From assembly GCF_002878395.1 (NCBI RefSeq), contig NC_061112.1, positions 38,098,562-38,162,561 on the forward strand: 64,000 nt of DNA, in the 5' to 3' direction. Source of the DNA: Capsicum annuum. Taxonomy: Eukaryota > Streptophyta > Magnoliopsida > Solanales > Solanaceae. Numbering within the stretch: the stretch's first letter is position 1; each line of letters starts with the position of its first letter. The position numbers were made by a program, and so were the translations under genes. Below are positions 44,091 through 55,860 of this stretch, in pieces. Below the pieces are notes generated by a model. The model was not told the DNA's origin and did not search any database. It worked only from the letters and a program-made list of their open reading frames with translations.

Positions 44091-46852
44091 TGTCACGCCT
44101 CAAATCCTATTGGGGCGGACAGGCACTCGTAGCCGTAAAGGCCCGAGAGAACCAATTCAAAAACTTGTACTTCCCATGCATATAACTATAACAACTAAAG
44201 GTTCTGACAAACATGATATTATCTATCGATGAGAATAAGTGGATATGCAAACACAAACTGATATATATAATACTTGGTCGTTGGGGCCACCACATCTAAA
44301 GACAAAACACTACCATAACTTTACATTAATCTACAGAGCCTCTAAAAGATACATAGACTTAGTTAGGGTCGGTACAAACCCCCACCCTACTCTTGACTTA
44401 CTGTACAATACCAAAATATATGGAATAGACTTGGAAAGCTCCGAATCAACCTGGCGCTCGCCAATAGTCCCTGAAAAGCCTGCGCTCCTACTAGTGAGTT
44501 GTATGAGTTGAAGTGCCTGTGCCTGCAGCATGAAATGCAGGTCCTCGGTGAGGGACGTCAGTACGAAAATATGTACTGAATATGTAAGGCAGAAGATAAC
44601 AACACACTTGATACAAAAGCCAATAGAAATCTGATACAAGTGTATAACTAGTACTAGTAGACCACCTTTATAAATACTTGTGGGACAATGTACATTACAT
44701 TCTTTTCTTCGTTTTACTCTCTTACTTCATAATCTATATAAGCCATATAATGTAAATGACCAGATGATCAGTGGTAAATAGATAAATTAGGATCGGCCCA
44801 TGCTAGGCTTACGCCCCTGAGCTGCCACCTACATATAAAGATTGGGATCGACCCATGTTAGGCTTATACCCCTGAGCTTCCACCCACAAATAAAGGTATC
44901 GAGATTGGCCCATGCTAGGCAAATGCCCCTGAGCTGCCACTCGTCATTTTACAGATTTGTATGACTTAATTTATTTAGCCTTTGAGATTGTTACTTTGGT
45001 GGTCATCACATTATGGTACCTTGAACCAGTAATACGCTAATAAGAGACATGTAAATAGACACTTAATGCAACAACAATGAGGTAGGGAGCTGTTGGCACA
45101 CAAATAAAGTGTTTAGGAGCTGAAATAACACATGAGTCTTATTTGAACAAACGGAGAACTCTTGAAATATTCTAGTGAAGATAGACACGCAGATTTAATA
45201 ATAAGCACGTATACAGGTGTTCTAATGTGTTAGAGAGTGGGAACAAGGTCATTGGATACATGGAGTGTAATGTGCTGCCATTATGTATCACTTTGTTATA
45301 GGACAACCTCGAAAACTTGCTTAATGGAACAATTGTACGATTTCATGCCAAAGAGTGTGAAATAGAGTATGCCTTACATACCTAGTTATTTGACTCTGAA
45401 ACTAACCTGACTTGACTTCCCGCCAGATTACTTATCTACAATAGAATATATGGTAAACTAGTATTAGTAACCAATCAACATATTTGAGATAGTTAATTTC
45501 ACCCAAAACAGTAACCGGGCAGCAACTATTAATCTATCAAACAAGGGTGTTATTTTAACCCTTTTTTTCCTCCAATTACACCCACATACCATATAGGTTC
45601 TTATAAGGTTCACCAAAACCACCTAGACTTCATTACATATTCCAAACAATACGCAAAATAGATTGGGCAGCAAATATTAATTTGGTGGTGTATCACCATA
45701 TCTTTCTTCTATAATTCATTACAAACTCATCACACCTTTATCCAACTTCAACCTGGCAGCCCATAACATATACATACACAACAGTCCACAAAACAGTCCC
45801 AAATCCCTTTTATTGTAGCAATCAATCATTGAACTCATCATCTCTTGAGTTCTCAATAACAAGACATCCATAATCCCCTCTCAAATTCATATATAATAAA
45901 AACAAAATGGAGCAGTCACCTTACCTCAATTCAACAACTTATTCTTTTAATTGAACTCTTCAAGAGCTTGAACTTTCCTTCACACTTAAACCAAAGAAGA
46001 AGAAAAAAAGTTCCTCAATAACAAGGAAACGTGAACAAACAGCTTGTTCTATAATCAGCCATATACTTATAGTCAAACACTTATAACTTGTTTTCCTAAT
46101 CTTCCATAAGATAATTAAACAAAACCTTAAGTGTTTTTCACTTACCTTGGGCTACAAAGGTGAGGGTTTCTTCAAGAACCCTAGAAGGAAAAATAGGGCT
46201 GTTGATCTTGTTGATTTAGAGAGAGTAGAGAGATTTGCTGAAATATACTCCTTTTTTGTGACTTAAAAGTGAAGTAAAATGACCAACAACTTGGCCTTTT
46301 AAAGGCCCTATCTTGTCCACCTCCTTAGCGGTATTTTGGACCATAAAATTGGTAAAATTGGTCCAAGTAGGTGATGCACCTACTTAAGGGTTCAAGCTGC
46401 ACGAATTTTCAAAGTAGGTGATGCACCTACTTAAATTCTTATTTTGGGCTTAAATAACTTGGGCCTTTGGCAGATTGGTGTGTTGGGCCACTTATCCGTT
46501 TTAATTCTCTTTTGTTCAATTTGGCCCAAATGAGTATATTAATTTGGTCCAAACAACTTAAGTAGGTGACTCACCTACTAGCTTAAATAAGTCAAGCAAG
46601 CACCTCAATAATTTGCTCCATTTTCAGCTCCTGATCCCTTTAATCTAATCTTCAACTTATACACACTTGGTCACTTTAAAATTTAGATTCAAATACTAGC
46701 TTACAATTCCAAGTTTAAATAGTTATCTTAATGTTAACTTAGCCGTATCACATTAAACTATACGAGTAGCATCTATAATTCCATCTATACCACTAATACT
46801 TGCATAACAATTCTCATACATTACAAGTACAAGCAAGATACGGGAAGTTACA
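44091..46852 (-). repeat. 5' LTR of element H
   Basis: Plus-strand reading TGTCACGCCTC...GGGAAGTTACA. Three-copy repeat at about 44795-44945, hairpins at about 46363-46435. Confidence 0.85.
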
Positions 46853-46916
46853 GTTTCATATCCCTATTATCATATAGTATTTATATATTACACTTACTTG
46901 TTATTGCTCTAATTCA
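46853..46916 (-). pseudogene. Remnant of a second C-family internal region
   Basis: These 64 bp match, in minus orientation, the 3' end of the C-family coding region (compare 30507-30570). A 3' internal end directly outside a 5' LTR implies a former tandem LTR-internal-LTR-internal arrangement, now almost wholly deleted. Confidence 0.7.
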
Positions 46917-46987
46917 GCATCTTGGCTCAATAAAAACTACAAAGGCTCAATAAATGTGGTGAGTTAAAAGTGACACGACAATGCATG

Positions 46988-47363
46988 ATCATGGTAGGAA
47001 ACTATCGAGATGAGGTTTGTTGTGATGACATTCCGACGCAAGCGTGCCATTTGCTACTTTGGTAGACCATGGAAATATGACAAATCTACCAAGCATGATG
47101 GAAGGTTAAACACATATTCACTTGTGCATGGTGGGAAGAATTTCACATTACACCCACTTTCACCCTTCCAAGTGAATGAGTTTCATCAAAAGTTAAGAGA
47201 GTTGAAAGAAAAGGGAAGCAAAAGGAAAGAACCCGAAAAGAGGCAAAAAGGACAGGTTTCGGGTTCTACCTCTTCTAATGAGGGAGTTGCTTATTCTAAG
47301 GCTCAAAATGGTCAAGGACCCATGGTTATGTTGGCTAGGAGGAAGGATTTTTTCAAGGATTAA
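46988..47363 (+). pseudogene. Element D protease-RT linker
   Basis: The end of the protease region (VGNYRDEV, then in another frame GRPWKYDKSTKHDGRLNTYS) and a basic linker with FTLHPLSPFQVNEF and a Lys/Glu/Arg-rich stretch. A frameshift lies near 47045. Typical of plant gypsy elements distinct from the C family. Confidence 0.7.
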
Positions 47364-47393
47364 GACATGGATATGCTCCTCCTAGCTCATGCT

Positions 47394-47429
47394 CTTCTTC
47401 TTCTTCTTCTTCTTCTTCTTCTTCTTCTT
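47394..47429 (+). repeat. (CTT)n microsatellite
   Basis: About twelve CTT units in the linker between protease and RT of D. Confidence 0.9.
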
Positions 47430-47529
47430 GTTTTACAGGAGTTTGATGATGTATTTCCTCAAAAATTGCCTCAAGGGTTTCCCCCCAATATGGGGAATTG
47501 AGCACCAAATTAATTTGGTGCCGGGTTCA

Positions 47530-48236
47530 TAACTTCCAAACATACCGGCTTATAGGAGCAATCCCACGGACACTAAGGAGCTTGAAAGACAAGTTGAGGA
47601 GCTTCTCAACAAAGGCTACATCAAAGAAAGCTTAAGTCTGTGTGCTGTCCCGGTGCTTTTGGTACCAAAAAAGGACGGAACTTGGAGCATATACGTTGAT
47701 TGTAAAGCCATCAACAAAATCACTATAAAGTATCATCATCCTATCCCTAGGCTAGATGATATGTTAGATGAGCTCCATGGTTCTTGTGTGTTTTCTAAAT
47801 TCAATCTTAGGAGTGGCTACCACCAGATTCGTATGCAACCAGGTGATGAGTGGAAGACCGCATTCAAGACCAAATTTAGTCTATATGAGCGGATGGTCAT
47901 GCCCTTTGGCCTTACAAATACTCCTAGCACCTTTATGAGGCTAATGAATCATGTGATGAAGCCTTATATTGGAAAGTTTGTGGTTGTCTACTTTGATGAT
48001 GTATTGGTATATAGTTAGTCTATTGCTGAACATGTAAATTATTTGAGATGTGTATTTGATGTGCTCCGAAGGGAGAAGTTGTATGCCAACATGGAGAAGT
48101 GTTCTTTTGGAGTTGATAGAGTGGTCTTCTTGGGTTTTGTTGTGAGTTCAAGGGGTGTTAAAGTGGACAGATCTAAGATAGACTCTATACGAAGTTGGCT
48201 GACCCCTAAACTATTGGAGAAATCTAAAGTTTTCAT
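47530..48236 (+). pseudogene. Element D reverse transcriptase
   Basis: [18 protein letters not shown], then LVPKKDGTW (47653 on), [32 protein letters not shown] and the catalytic [13 protein letters not shown] (48016-48018) follows the catalytic block, and the thumb region continues in frame at 48043 with KLYANMEKCSFG and FLGFVVSSRGV. The palm motif is intact, but the gene is interrupted. Confidence 0.82.
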
Positions 48237-48239
48237 GGG

Positions 48240-48800
48240 TTGGCGAGCTTTTATAGGAGGTCTGTCAAGGGTTTTAGCTCCATAGAAGCCCCCTTAACCG
48301 AAGTTATTAGAAAGTACCAACACTTTAAGTGGGGTGAAGAGCAAGCTAAGGCTTTTGAGCCCTTGAAAACTTTGCTCATTCCGGCTCCCTTGTTGCAATT
48401 GCCCAATTTTGATATGACATTTGAGGTTAAATGTGATGCAAGTAAGGTTGGTATTGGGGCTGTTTTAATTCAAGAAGGAAAGCCCGTTGCTTATTTTAGT
48501 GAAAAACGCAAAAGGGCAACTCTTAATTATTCGACTTATGATTTGGAGTTATATGCCCTTGTTAGAGCCTTGGGTAATTGACAACATTATTTATGGCCTA
48601 AGGAGTTTGTGATATGAATGGATCATGAATCATTGAAACACCTTAAGAGCCAAGACAAGTTGAATAGGTGTCATGCTAAGTGGATTGAATTCATCAAGAC
48701 TTTTCCCTATGTAATCCATTACAAAAGGGGAAGGAAAATGTGGTAGCTGATGCATTGTCTAGAAAGCATGTGCTTGTTGCTACATTGTATTTGAAGTTGA
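48240..48800 (+). pseudogene. Element D RNase H
   Basis: Open to 48581 with [20 protein letters not shown] (first catalytic Asp) and [15 protein letters not shown] (Glu). Stops at 48579-48581 and 48615-48617. Ends in [12 protein letters not shown] (48740). Confidence 0.78.
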
Positions 48801-49839
48801 TGGGGAGCTTGCTGATGTTGTATCCCAAGGATCCTATCCTTGCTCCTATTTATAGGGAACTTGAAGAGTGGGTAAGGGACCGATGGCTCAAAGAGAATGG
48901 CAATTCCTCCTACTCTCGTTTTGATGGTTATTTGTTCAAAGGGAGGAGATTGTTTGTTCTTTCTAGTATATGGTGGGAATTATTTATGAGGGAGGCACAT
49001 GATGGTGGCCTCATGGGGCATTTTAGGGTTGATAAAACCCTCGGTATCTTAGAGGAGCAATTCTATTGGCAATATGTTGCTAAGATTTATGGCTAATGTA
49101 TGGATTGCCGGAGTTTTAAATCTCGCCTCCTACCTCAAGAATTGTACACCCCACTTCCCACTCCCCTTAGAGTTTGGTTAGATATCTCCATGGACTTTGT
49201 TTTAGGGCTGCCAAGGACTAGAAAGGGTCAAGATAGCATTTTTGTTGTCGTTGATAGATTCTCCAAAATGGCTCACTTTATTCCTTATGCCAAAACCAAG
49301 GATGCCCCTAGTGTAGCTTCTTTATTTGTTGAACATATTGTAAAGCTTCACGGGATCCCAAAGACTATAGTGAGTGATAGGGACTCAAAGTTTCTAAGTC
49401 TTTTTTAGAAGTCCATGTGGGGTAGGCTTGGTACGAAGTTGCTTTTCTTAACCTCTTACCACCCCCACAAACTGATGGCTAAACGAAAGTAGTAAATAGG
49501 ACCTTGGGTTCTATGCTACAGACTATGGTTAAAGGTAAAATGACTTCATGGGAGGACCACCTACCTTTGGTGGAATTTGCATATAATAGGGTGGTTCACT
49601 CAAGTACGGGAATGACTCTTTTTGAGTGTGTCTATGACATGAACCCCCTTACCCCTTTGGATTTAACTCCTTTGCCTAGTGAACTTATGAATAGCTTAGA
49701 TGGCAACAAAAGAGCTGAGGCAATGAAGAAAATTCATGAGAAGGTGTCGCTAAAGCTTGAAAAGAAGAACCAAGAGGTTGCAAGAAGGGTGAACAAGGGT
49801 CGAAGAAGGCTTGTTCTTAAATTTGGAGATTGGGTATAG
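48800..49839 (+). pseudogene. Element D integrase
   Basis: The zinc region HDGGLMGHFRVDKTL ends at a stop (49094-49096) before CMDCRSFK. The core has [20 protein letters not shown] (first Asp) and [11 protein letters not shown] (second Asp). In the third block a TAA and a Lys codon (about 49481-49490) replace the expected Gln and catalytic Glu. The C-terminal part 49504-49839 is open (MTSWEDHLPLVEFAYNRVVH). Confidence 0.8.
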
Positions 49840-49845
49840 GTACAC

Positions 49846-50072
49846 TTGAGGAAGGAGTGGTTTTCGAATCAAAGGAAGGCCAAGCTTATGCCTCGGGGAG
49901 ATGGACCCTTCCAAATGCTTAAAAAGATCAACGACAATGCTTGCCAAATTGATCTACTCTCGAATTATCAAGTACATTCCACTTCCAATATTTGTGATGT
50001 TTCACTCGTGGACATTCTTGATGTTGATGAAGCTACAAGTTTGAGGAAAACCTCTTTTCAAGATGGAGATGA
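49846..50072 (+). pseudogene. Element D integrase C-terminal domain
   Basis: RKEWFSNQRKAKLMPRGDGP, FQMLKKINDNACQIDL and VHSTSNICDVSLVDIL are the usual C-terminal blocks. The frame runs on across the LTR start to 50109 with SFQDGDDD. No clear chromodomain is seen, unlike C, F and H, so D belongs to a different gypsy lineage. Confidence 0.72.
50060..50072 (+). other. Polypurine tract of D
   Basis: AAGATGGAGATGA directly before TGATACAAGTGC. Confidence 0.7.
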
Positions 50073-50089
50073 TGATACAAGTGCGAAGC
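50073..50089 (+). repeat. First 17 bp of the D 3' LTR
   Basis: TGATACAAGTGCGAAGC matches the D LTR start at 11286 (TGATATAAGTGCCAAGC on the minus strand). The LTR resumes at 52800 after element G. Confidence 0.7.
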
Positions 50090-50816
50090 TGATACAACCA
50101 CGATCATGAAGATTAACATTTTTGAGTATTTTAGATGTAACCTCGGAGGTGTACGAGTTGAAGTGTTAAAAAGGGCTCCAAACTGCCCCTAAAAACACTC
50201 CATGGGAGCCTATTTGCTACCTGGTCATTAAAGGGCCTTTTTGTTATTTTATCTTTTTATTTGTAAAGTACTATAAATAGAAGAATATAGGATTTTAGTT
50301 CATTAATTTTTGTTGGATATTGTTGAAAGAACACATCTCTTGAGAGAGGGGGTCTCTAGGCCTAAACTAGGACATGAACAAGTGTGGATTCACTTGTGAT
50401 TGTGTATTGCTTGGAAACGTTGGTGCTTGAGCGGTGGATCCCTCTTGTGTCACGTAAGAGTGTGGTGTTGCTATTGTAAGTCTTAGGGGTCCTTAGATTT
50501 GGGTTCTTAACCTTGTAATAGTGCATGTCTCACTTCCTATCGTTACATATCATGTACTAGTTGTGTAGTCTAGTGAACCGTTTGGTTGTTGTTGTTTTTG
50601 TAATCTTGTAACCGTTGGATTGTTGTTATTGTAATGTTGTTCCTCTCGTTATTGTTGTTTATCTCTTATTGTTGTTAGTGCTTTTGGTGTCATTTACACA
50701 TTGTTTCTTGATGTTGTTGGAACCGAGATTTGGTGTTTGTTGAGATCTCGGGTTACCCTTTGTTTGTGGACTATTTTTGGTTTGTTTTTTATACTTACCA
50801 AATTTGTATCGTATCA
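50090..50816 (+). repeat. 5' LTR of element G
   Basis: TGATACAACCACG...CGTATCA, with a TATA box TATAAATAG at 50272-50280. Confidence 0.83.
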
Positions 50817-50818
50817 TT

Positions 50819-50829
50819 TGGTATCAAAT
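50819..50829 (+). other. Primer-binding site of G
   Basis: TGGTATCAAAT, two bases after the LTR; weaker match than that of A. Confidence 0.6.
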
Positions 50830-52061
50830 CTTGTGGTTAATTTTTTTCCAACAAAATCAATCTTGGTCTTGCTAGAAAATCAAAAAATAAAAAAAGAAAG
50901 AAGTGTTCTTGTTCTTGTTCTTGTTCATGGCCGAGAAACTTGTAGTTTTCTTATTGTAGTCTTGGCCGAAATTTGCGGAGTTTAGGTGGATTTCTTTGTT
51001 GTTATTGTTGTTTCTTGATTCACTAACACTAAAGGTATCTAGATCTATATTTGAGCTTAAAAACTTGTTAAAGTTGTGTTGTGAACAAAGACCTAGACTG
51101 AAATTTATGGACTTGTTGTGGAGGTTGGAGTGCGCGTTGAAGGTGTTGTTATTATTGTTCTTGAAAAGTTGTTGTGTTCTTGTTGTTATTCATCACTTCT
51201 CTTATCTTGACCAACTTAAAGTAGTTAATAGATCTAGAAAAGGTGAAGACAAAGTTGGAATACTTGTTGGTGAAAGGACTAGCTCACATCACTCTTGACT
51301 TGACAACAACTTTTTCAACCACTTTCCTTGTTTGTAGGAGTCTTGTTTTGTGGAAACTAGTACAAGTCTAATCTCACCTTTTTGAGTTGAATTTGAAAAG
51401 AGTTACAAGACTTATGTTTTTCGCTCCAAATACTAATTGTTTTCCATTCCAAAAGTATAAGGACTAAAAATTCCAAGAATGGTGATTAAAACTTGTGTGG
51501 CCCCATGACCAATTAGGGGGTGACACATCATCAATAACTGTTCACACAACAATTTTTAAGCTCAAATTTGATCTTCTAGTTTTTCATTTTGTTGTTTTTT
51601 GTTGATTCCAATACTAACTTACAAGCTAGTAACCACTTACTAGATTGTGAGTTGGTTTGAAACCGTCCTTTGTGTTTACGTCCTTGTGTATTTTTTTCTA
51701 TTTTGGAGTCGTTATAAACATTAGAATTCACCCGTCAACACCTCACGGAATACAAACAAGCATACAATACTTGTGAGATTAAGTGTGAGGTATCTAAGAA
51801 TAAAGAAATAAAGAGAGAGTGTGAGGACCTTTCTTTTACAACTAACCCATTTGTTGTTTTGTAGTGAAACATCTTGGCTAAACTCAATTAAGCCAGATGA
51901 TATTGAAGGCAAATCTCAAGATGGAGAGAAAGCCAAGGTGCAAAATGAAGAAGTTGTCCAAGACTTGAAATTGTTGTGTTCTTGGTTTCTTCTTATTTTG
52001 TGGACTGTTTTGGAGCCATTTTCATTTGGCTAGTGCCATGAATTTGAGGTCAAATCCCTCT
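50830..52061 (+). other. Leader and remnant ORF of G
   Basis: Leader alignable with A (781-2220). It contains the TTTTGTAG acceptor-like site near 51857-51864 and a 70-codon ORF (51821-52033) whose end (LEPFSFG) matches A. No gag-pol. Confidence 0.55.
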
Positions 52062-52075
52062 CAAGATGGAGAGGA

Positions 52076-52794
52076 TGATACAAGCACGATCATGAAGATG
52101 AACATTTTTGAGTATTTTGGGTGTAACCTTGGAGGTGTACGAGTTGAAGTGTTAAAAAAGGCTCCAAACTGTCCCTAAAAACACTCCATGGGTGCCTATT
52201 TGCCTACTTGGTCATTAAAGGGCTTTTTTGTCATTTTATCTTTTTATTTGTAAAGTACTATAAATAGAGCAATATAGGGTTTTAGTTCATTAGTTTTTGT
52301 TGGATATTGTTGAAAGAACACATCTCTTGAGAGAGAGGCTCTTTAGGCCTAAACTAGGACATGAACAAGTGTGGATTCACTTGTGATTGTGTATTTCTTG
52401 GAAACATTGGTGCTTGAGCGGTGGATCCCTCTTGTGTCATGTAAGAGTGTGGTGTTGCTAATGTAAGTCTTAGGGGTCCTTAGATTTAATACATCTTTGG
52501 GTTCTTAACCTTGTAATAGTGTATGTATCACTTCCTATCATTACATATTATGTACTAGTTGTGTGGTCTAGTGAATCGTTTGGTTGTTGTTGTTTTTGTA
52601 ATCTAGTAACCGTTGGATTGTTGTTATTGTAGTGTTGTTCCTCTCGTTGTTGTTAGTGCTTTTGGTGTCATTTACACTTTGTTTCTTGATGTTCTTGGAA
52701 TCAAGATTTGGTGTTTGTTGAGCTCTCAGGTTACCCTTTATTTTTGGACTATTTTTGGCTTGTTTTTTATACGTACCAAATTTGTATCATATCA
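52076..52794 (+). repeat. 3' LTR of element G
   Basis: TGATACAAGCACG...CATATCA, with a TATA box at 52259-52267. Partner of 50090-50816. Confidence 0.83.
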
Positions 52795-52799
52795 TAAGT

Positions 52800-53480
52800 C
52801 AAGGCCTTTCACCTGAAGTTAAGCTAAGAAACTTCAACAATTTAAATCATTATTTATGCACTTAAAGGCGTGTGAGAGTATGATGCATCCGACTAAGGGA
52901 GGGTACTTGATGGTGCTTTGAAAGAACTACTTTCTTATATCTCATGGGTGCCTAAAAGGAGGGGTATTATGGACTTTTTGGACTCTTAAGTTACACTCAA
53001 GAAGCACCTCTTTTGAGGCTTCATTAAGGGCATTAGAGTCTTTTATTATGTAATAGTATAAATAGACATTTTAGCCTCTATTTTTATTAGACTTTTGATG
53101 ATATTGAAAATTACTCTTAACTTGTAGTTTTTAGTCTCTAGTTGGCAGCTTGAATTTGAAATTTGGACCTTAATACATTTGAAGTTGGTTTTTCACTTGT
53201 ATTGGGTTATTTGGCAAGAAAGGTGTGCTTGAGGAAGTGAGTCAGTCCTTTGGGTCACCTAAGAGAGTGGTTTGAGCTTCCATTAGTGAGGTGTGATTGA
53301 AGATTTGATACATCTTCTTTTGTTAATCACATAGTGGAAGTAAGAATCTCTCTACTATCTTTATGTTTATACAATTCTTTTTCTTCATCTCCTTCTAGTG
53401 TGTTGATTTTCCCTTTGTTTACTTACTGATTTTTGCATTCTAGTGTCAATTTCGTGTGTTTGGTAGTCTATAGGCTATCA
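52800..53480 (+). repeat. Element D 3' LTR, remainder
   Basis: Continues from 50089 after G. It aligns with the minus-strand piece 10989-11286 and then with 33503-33913, and ends GGCTATCA. TATA box at 53057-53065. Confidence 0.82.
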
Positions 53481-53660
53481 AGAGAGGTGTGGATTGATTT
53501 GTACTTTTGAAAATATTAATCAAGTCCACAATTAACTTAATCAAGTTTTCTAATTTTGTTTGACCTTTAAGTTAGTCAATGTCACCAATCCTTCATTCAA
53601 GACTTAAAAGGCATATTTCCTTCAATTTTCTCCTCTTGCTTATTAATTATTCCTAATTAC
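53481..53660. other. AT-rich flank of D, nothing recognised
   Basis: No gene or known repeat seen. The first bases, agaga, do not convincingly match the flank at the other D LTR (aaagg). Confidence 0.4.
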
Positions 53661-53930
53661 GATGCATAAAATCTCTAATTTATTTTCTCTCTTTCTCTAT
53701 TTTCTATTACTCTCTTTCTTTTTTTCTTTTTTTCTTTTTTTCTTCATTTTTACTTTTCCTTTTTTGTTTTCTCTTTCTTTTTGCTTTTTTAACTTTTTTT
53801 CTTTTTTTTGTTTTTTTCCATTTTTGTTTTTTTCTCTTTTTCCCCGTTTCATTTTTTCCTCCTTTTTTTTTTGTATGTTTTCTCCCATTTTTTTTTATTG
53901 TTTTTGTTGTTGTTGTATTTTATATTTATT
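53661..53930. repeat. T-rich low-complexity tract
   Basis: Long runs of T with scattered C. The Phe/Ser-rich or Lys-rich ORFs here are by-products of composition. Confidence 0.8.
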
Positions 53931-55860
53931 TGTATCATACTATATATTTTAAATAAAATTATTATTTGAAGTTGGATAGTTGTGAATAGGTACAATTTAT
54001 CATTTGTATTTGTATAAAAAGTATATAGATTAATTGTATTTATTTGGGTCTTAAATAAAGAAATATACAATGTGTCATTCAATGTAAATGTATTGTTAGT
54101 ATTTGTATATCTAATTTATCACTTGTTTTTGTATATAAGCAAGTATCATTTTGTATGCGTATAGTTCAAGTTGTATAAACATGTATCATTTGATGCAAAT
54201 GTAACATTTATATTTATATAATTTATCATTTTATAAATACAAGTATTCGTAGAAAGAAAAAAAAAATTCTTTTACAATTGTTTAAAAATACAAATGATCT
54301 TGTCAACTACAAACAAATGAAATAAATTAAATTATAAATAAAAATACAATATGAGGTCAACTTACAAATATAAATACAAAATAGTTTTTTAAAAGTACAA
54401 GTGTATCGATAGAAGTAATACACAAATAGAAATAAAATGAAACCACAAAATATAAATACAATGTCCATTCGATTATAAAATACAAAATAATTCTTTAAAA
54501 TATAAGTGTGAATTGTATAAAATATAAATGATGGTGCGAACTAGCAAACATAAATATAAGTGCGAACTATAAAATACAAATAGAAATGCTAACTATAACA
54601 TACAAATACAAATACAAATGCAAGCTATAACATACAAATACAAGTGCGAACTATAAAATTCAAATATAAATGGAAACTATAACATACAAATACAAGTGCG
54701 AACTATTAAATACAAATACAAATACGAATTATAATATATATATATATAATATATATTATTATATGATATATATAATAATATAATATATATATGTGATAGC
54801 TTGCATTTGTATTTGTATTTAAGTGTGAAATATAAAATGCAAATACAAATATAATTGTACAACGAATACAAAAATATAAATAATGATATGAATACAAATA
54901 TGATAAGCAATTGTGATATTTTTATTATTATTCGTGACTTGTATTCGAGTAGCCATATTTTTCAAAAATACAAAAATATAAGATAGAAAAAAAAGAAAAA
55001 AAGGTACAAAAAAGAAAACCAAAAAGAACAAACACGAAAAAATACAAAAGATGAAAGAAAGAATCAAAAAAGAAAAAAGAAAACGAAAATAGAAAAAAAT
55101 TGAAAAGTAAAGACGAATCAAAAAGAGAAAAGAATAAAATTAAAAAATATGGTACATACAAATACTATGATGTTTCCGTTACCATCCATGGCTTGAATTC
55201 AATGTAGTCATATTTTTTAAAAATAAAAAAGTATAAAATATAAAATTTTATTAATGCATTTATGTTTTATATGAATATAGACTATTGAGTAAAAGCGAAT
55301 ACCACGGATGTAAATCAAATACATCGGCTATAAATGATAATATTGTAAAGTGTGGCCATGAAAAGTAAATTTTTTGCCAACTGTTGCTATTTTTAAAACT
55401 TTCCCATAATTTATTGCTCTATATCTCAAATATTTCGAAAAAACTCTATATTTGTTTCTCTTTCAATTTCTATTTTTTTTCCTTTTTTTTATTTTACTTT
55501 GATTTTTTTTAGTTTTTTCTCAACTCTTACTTTTTTTTATTTTCTCCCCTCAACTTCTATTTTTTTCTCTTTTTTATTTTATTTTAATTTTTTTATCAAC
55601 CCTTAATTTTTTTCATTTCTCCTCCTAACTTCTATTTTCTAAATTTTTTTCCTCTTTTTATTTTTCTTTTGTATTTTTATTTGTAATTTTTTTCTAGCCT
55701 TTATTTTTATTTTATCTTTTTTCTCAATCTTTATTTTTTTTCATTTCCTATGTCAACTTCTATATTATCTCTATTTTCTTTTTCTCTTTTTTATTTTATT
55801 TTATTTTTAAAATATTTTTCTTTATTTTTTTCCTTTTTCTTTTCTTTAATTCCTTCTAAA
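53931..55860. repeat. AT-rich low-complexity block with short tandem motifs
   Basis: Dominated by variants of TACAAATACAAATGCGAACT (about 54360-54720), an alternating TA palindrome (about 54732-54796), A-rich runs (54960-55150) and T-rich runs (55440-55850). No gene seen. Confidence 0.75.

Larger units (their letters stand above)
36493..46852 (-). mobile_element. Element H: full-length C-family gypsy element in D gag
   Basis: Minus-strand element with both LTRs (36493-39094 and 44091-46852), primer site, gag, protease, RT, RNase H, integrase, chromodomain-like tail and polypurine tract in the standard order. It belongs to the same family as C by LTR, coding sequence and primer site. Left flank cattc and right flank gtttc match at only 3 of 5 positions, because the right side carries a remnant of another copy (46853-46916). 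Several stops, frameshifts and a deletion in RT mean it is not autonomous. Confidence 0.87.
50090..52794 (+). mobile_element. Element G: short non-autonomous LTR retrotransposon in the D 3' LTR
   Basis: LTRs of about 720 bp (50090-50816, 52076-52794) enclose a 1.26-kb interior with leader and a short ORF but no gag-pol. Primer site at 50819 and polypurine tract at 52062-52075. Flanks gaagc (50085-50089) and taagt (52795-52799) agree at 3 of 5 positions. After them the D LTR continues with caaggcctttcacctg, as expected from its 5' copy. Close relative of A. Confidence 0.83.
33503..53480 (+). mobile_element. Element D: gypsy element carrying H and G
   Basis: D runs from the LTR piece 33503-33913 (its beginning is the inverted 10989-11286) through primer site, leader and gag to 36492, where H is inserted. 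It resumes at 46917 with the protease-RT linker, RT, RNase H and integrase to 50072, and ends with the 3' LTR (50073-50089 plus 52800-53480), which is split by G. Some gag and protease sequence around the H insertion is missing. No convincing target duplication was found for D itself. Confidence 0.75.

Noticed and set aside
53662..53952. Phe-rich (+) or Lys-rich (53697-53888, -) membrane or basic protein
   Set aside because: Pure composition effect of a T-rich tract; no conserved sequence.
54732..54796. Replication origin at the TA palindrome
   Set aside because: AT-richness and a dyad alone are not evidence in a plant chromosome; reported only as a structure-prone sequence.
54677..55161. 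Several Tyr/Ile- or Phe-rich minus-strand ORFs
   Set aside because: Low-complexity AT-rich DNA; overlapping frames all open by composition.
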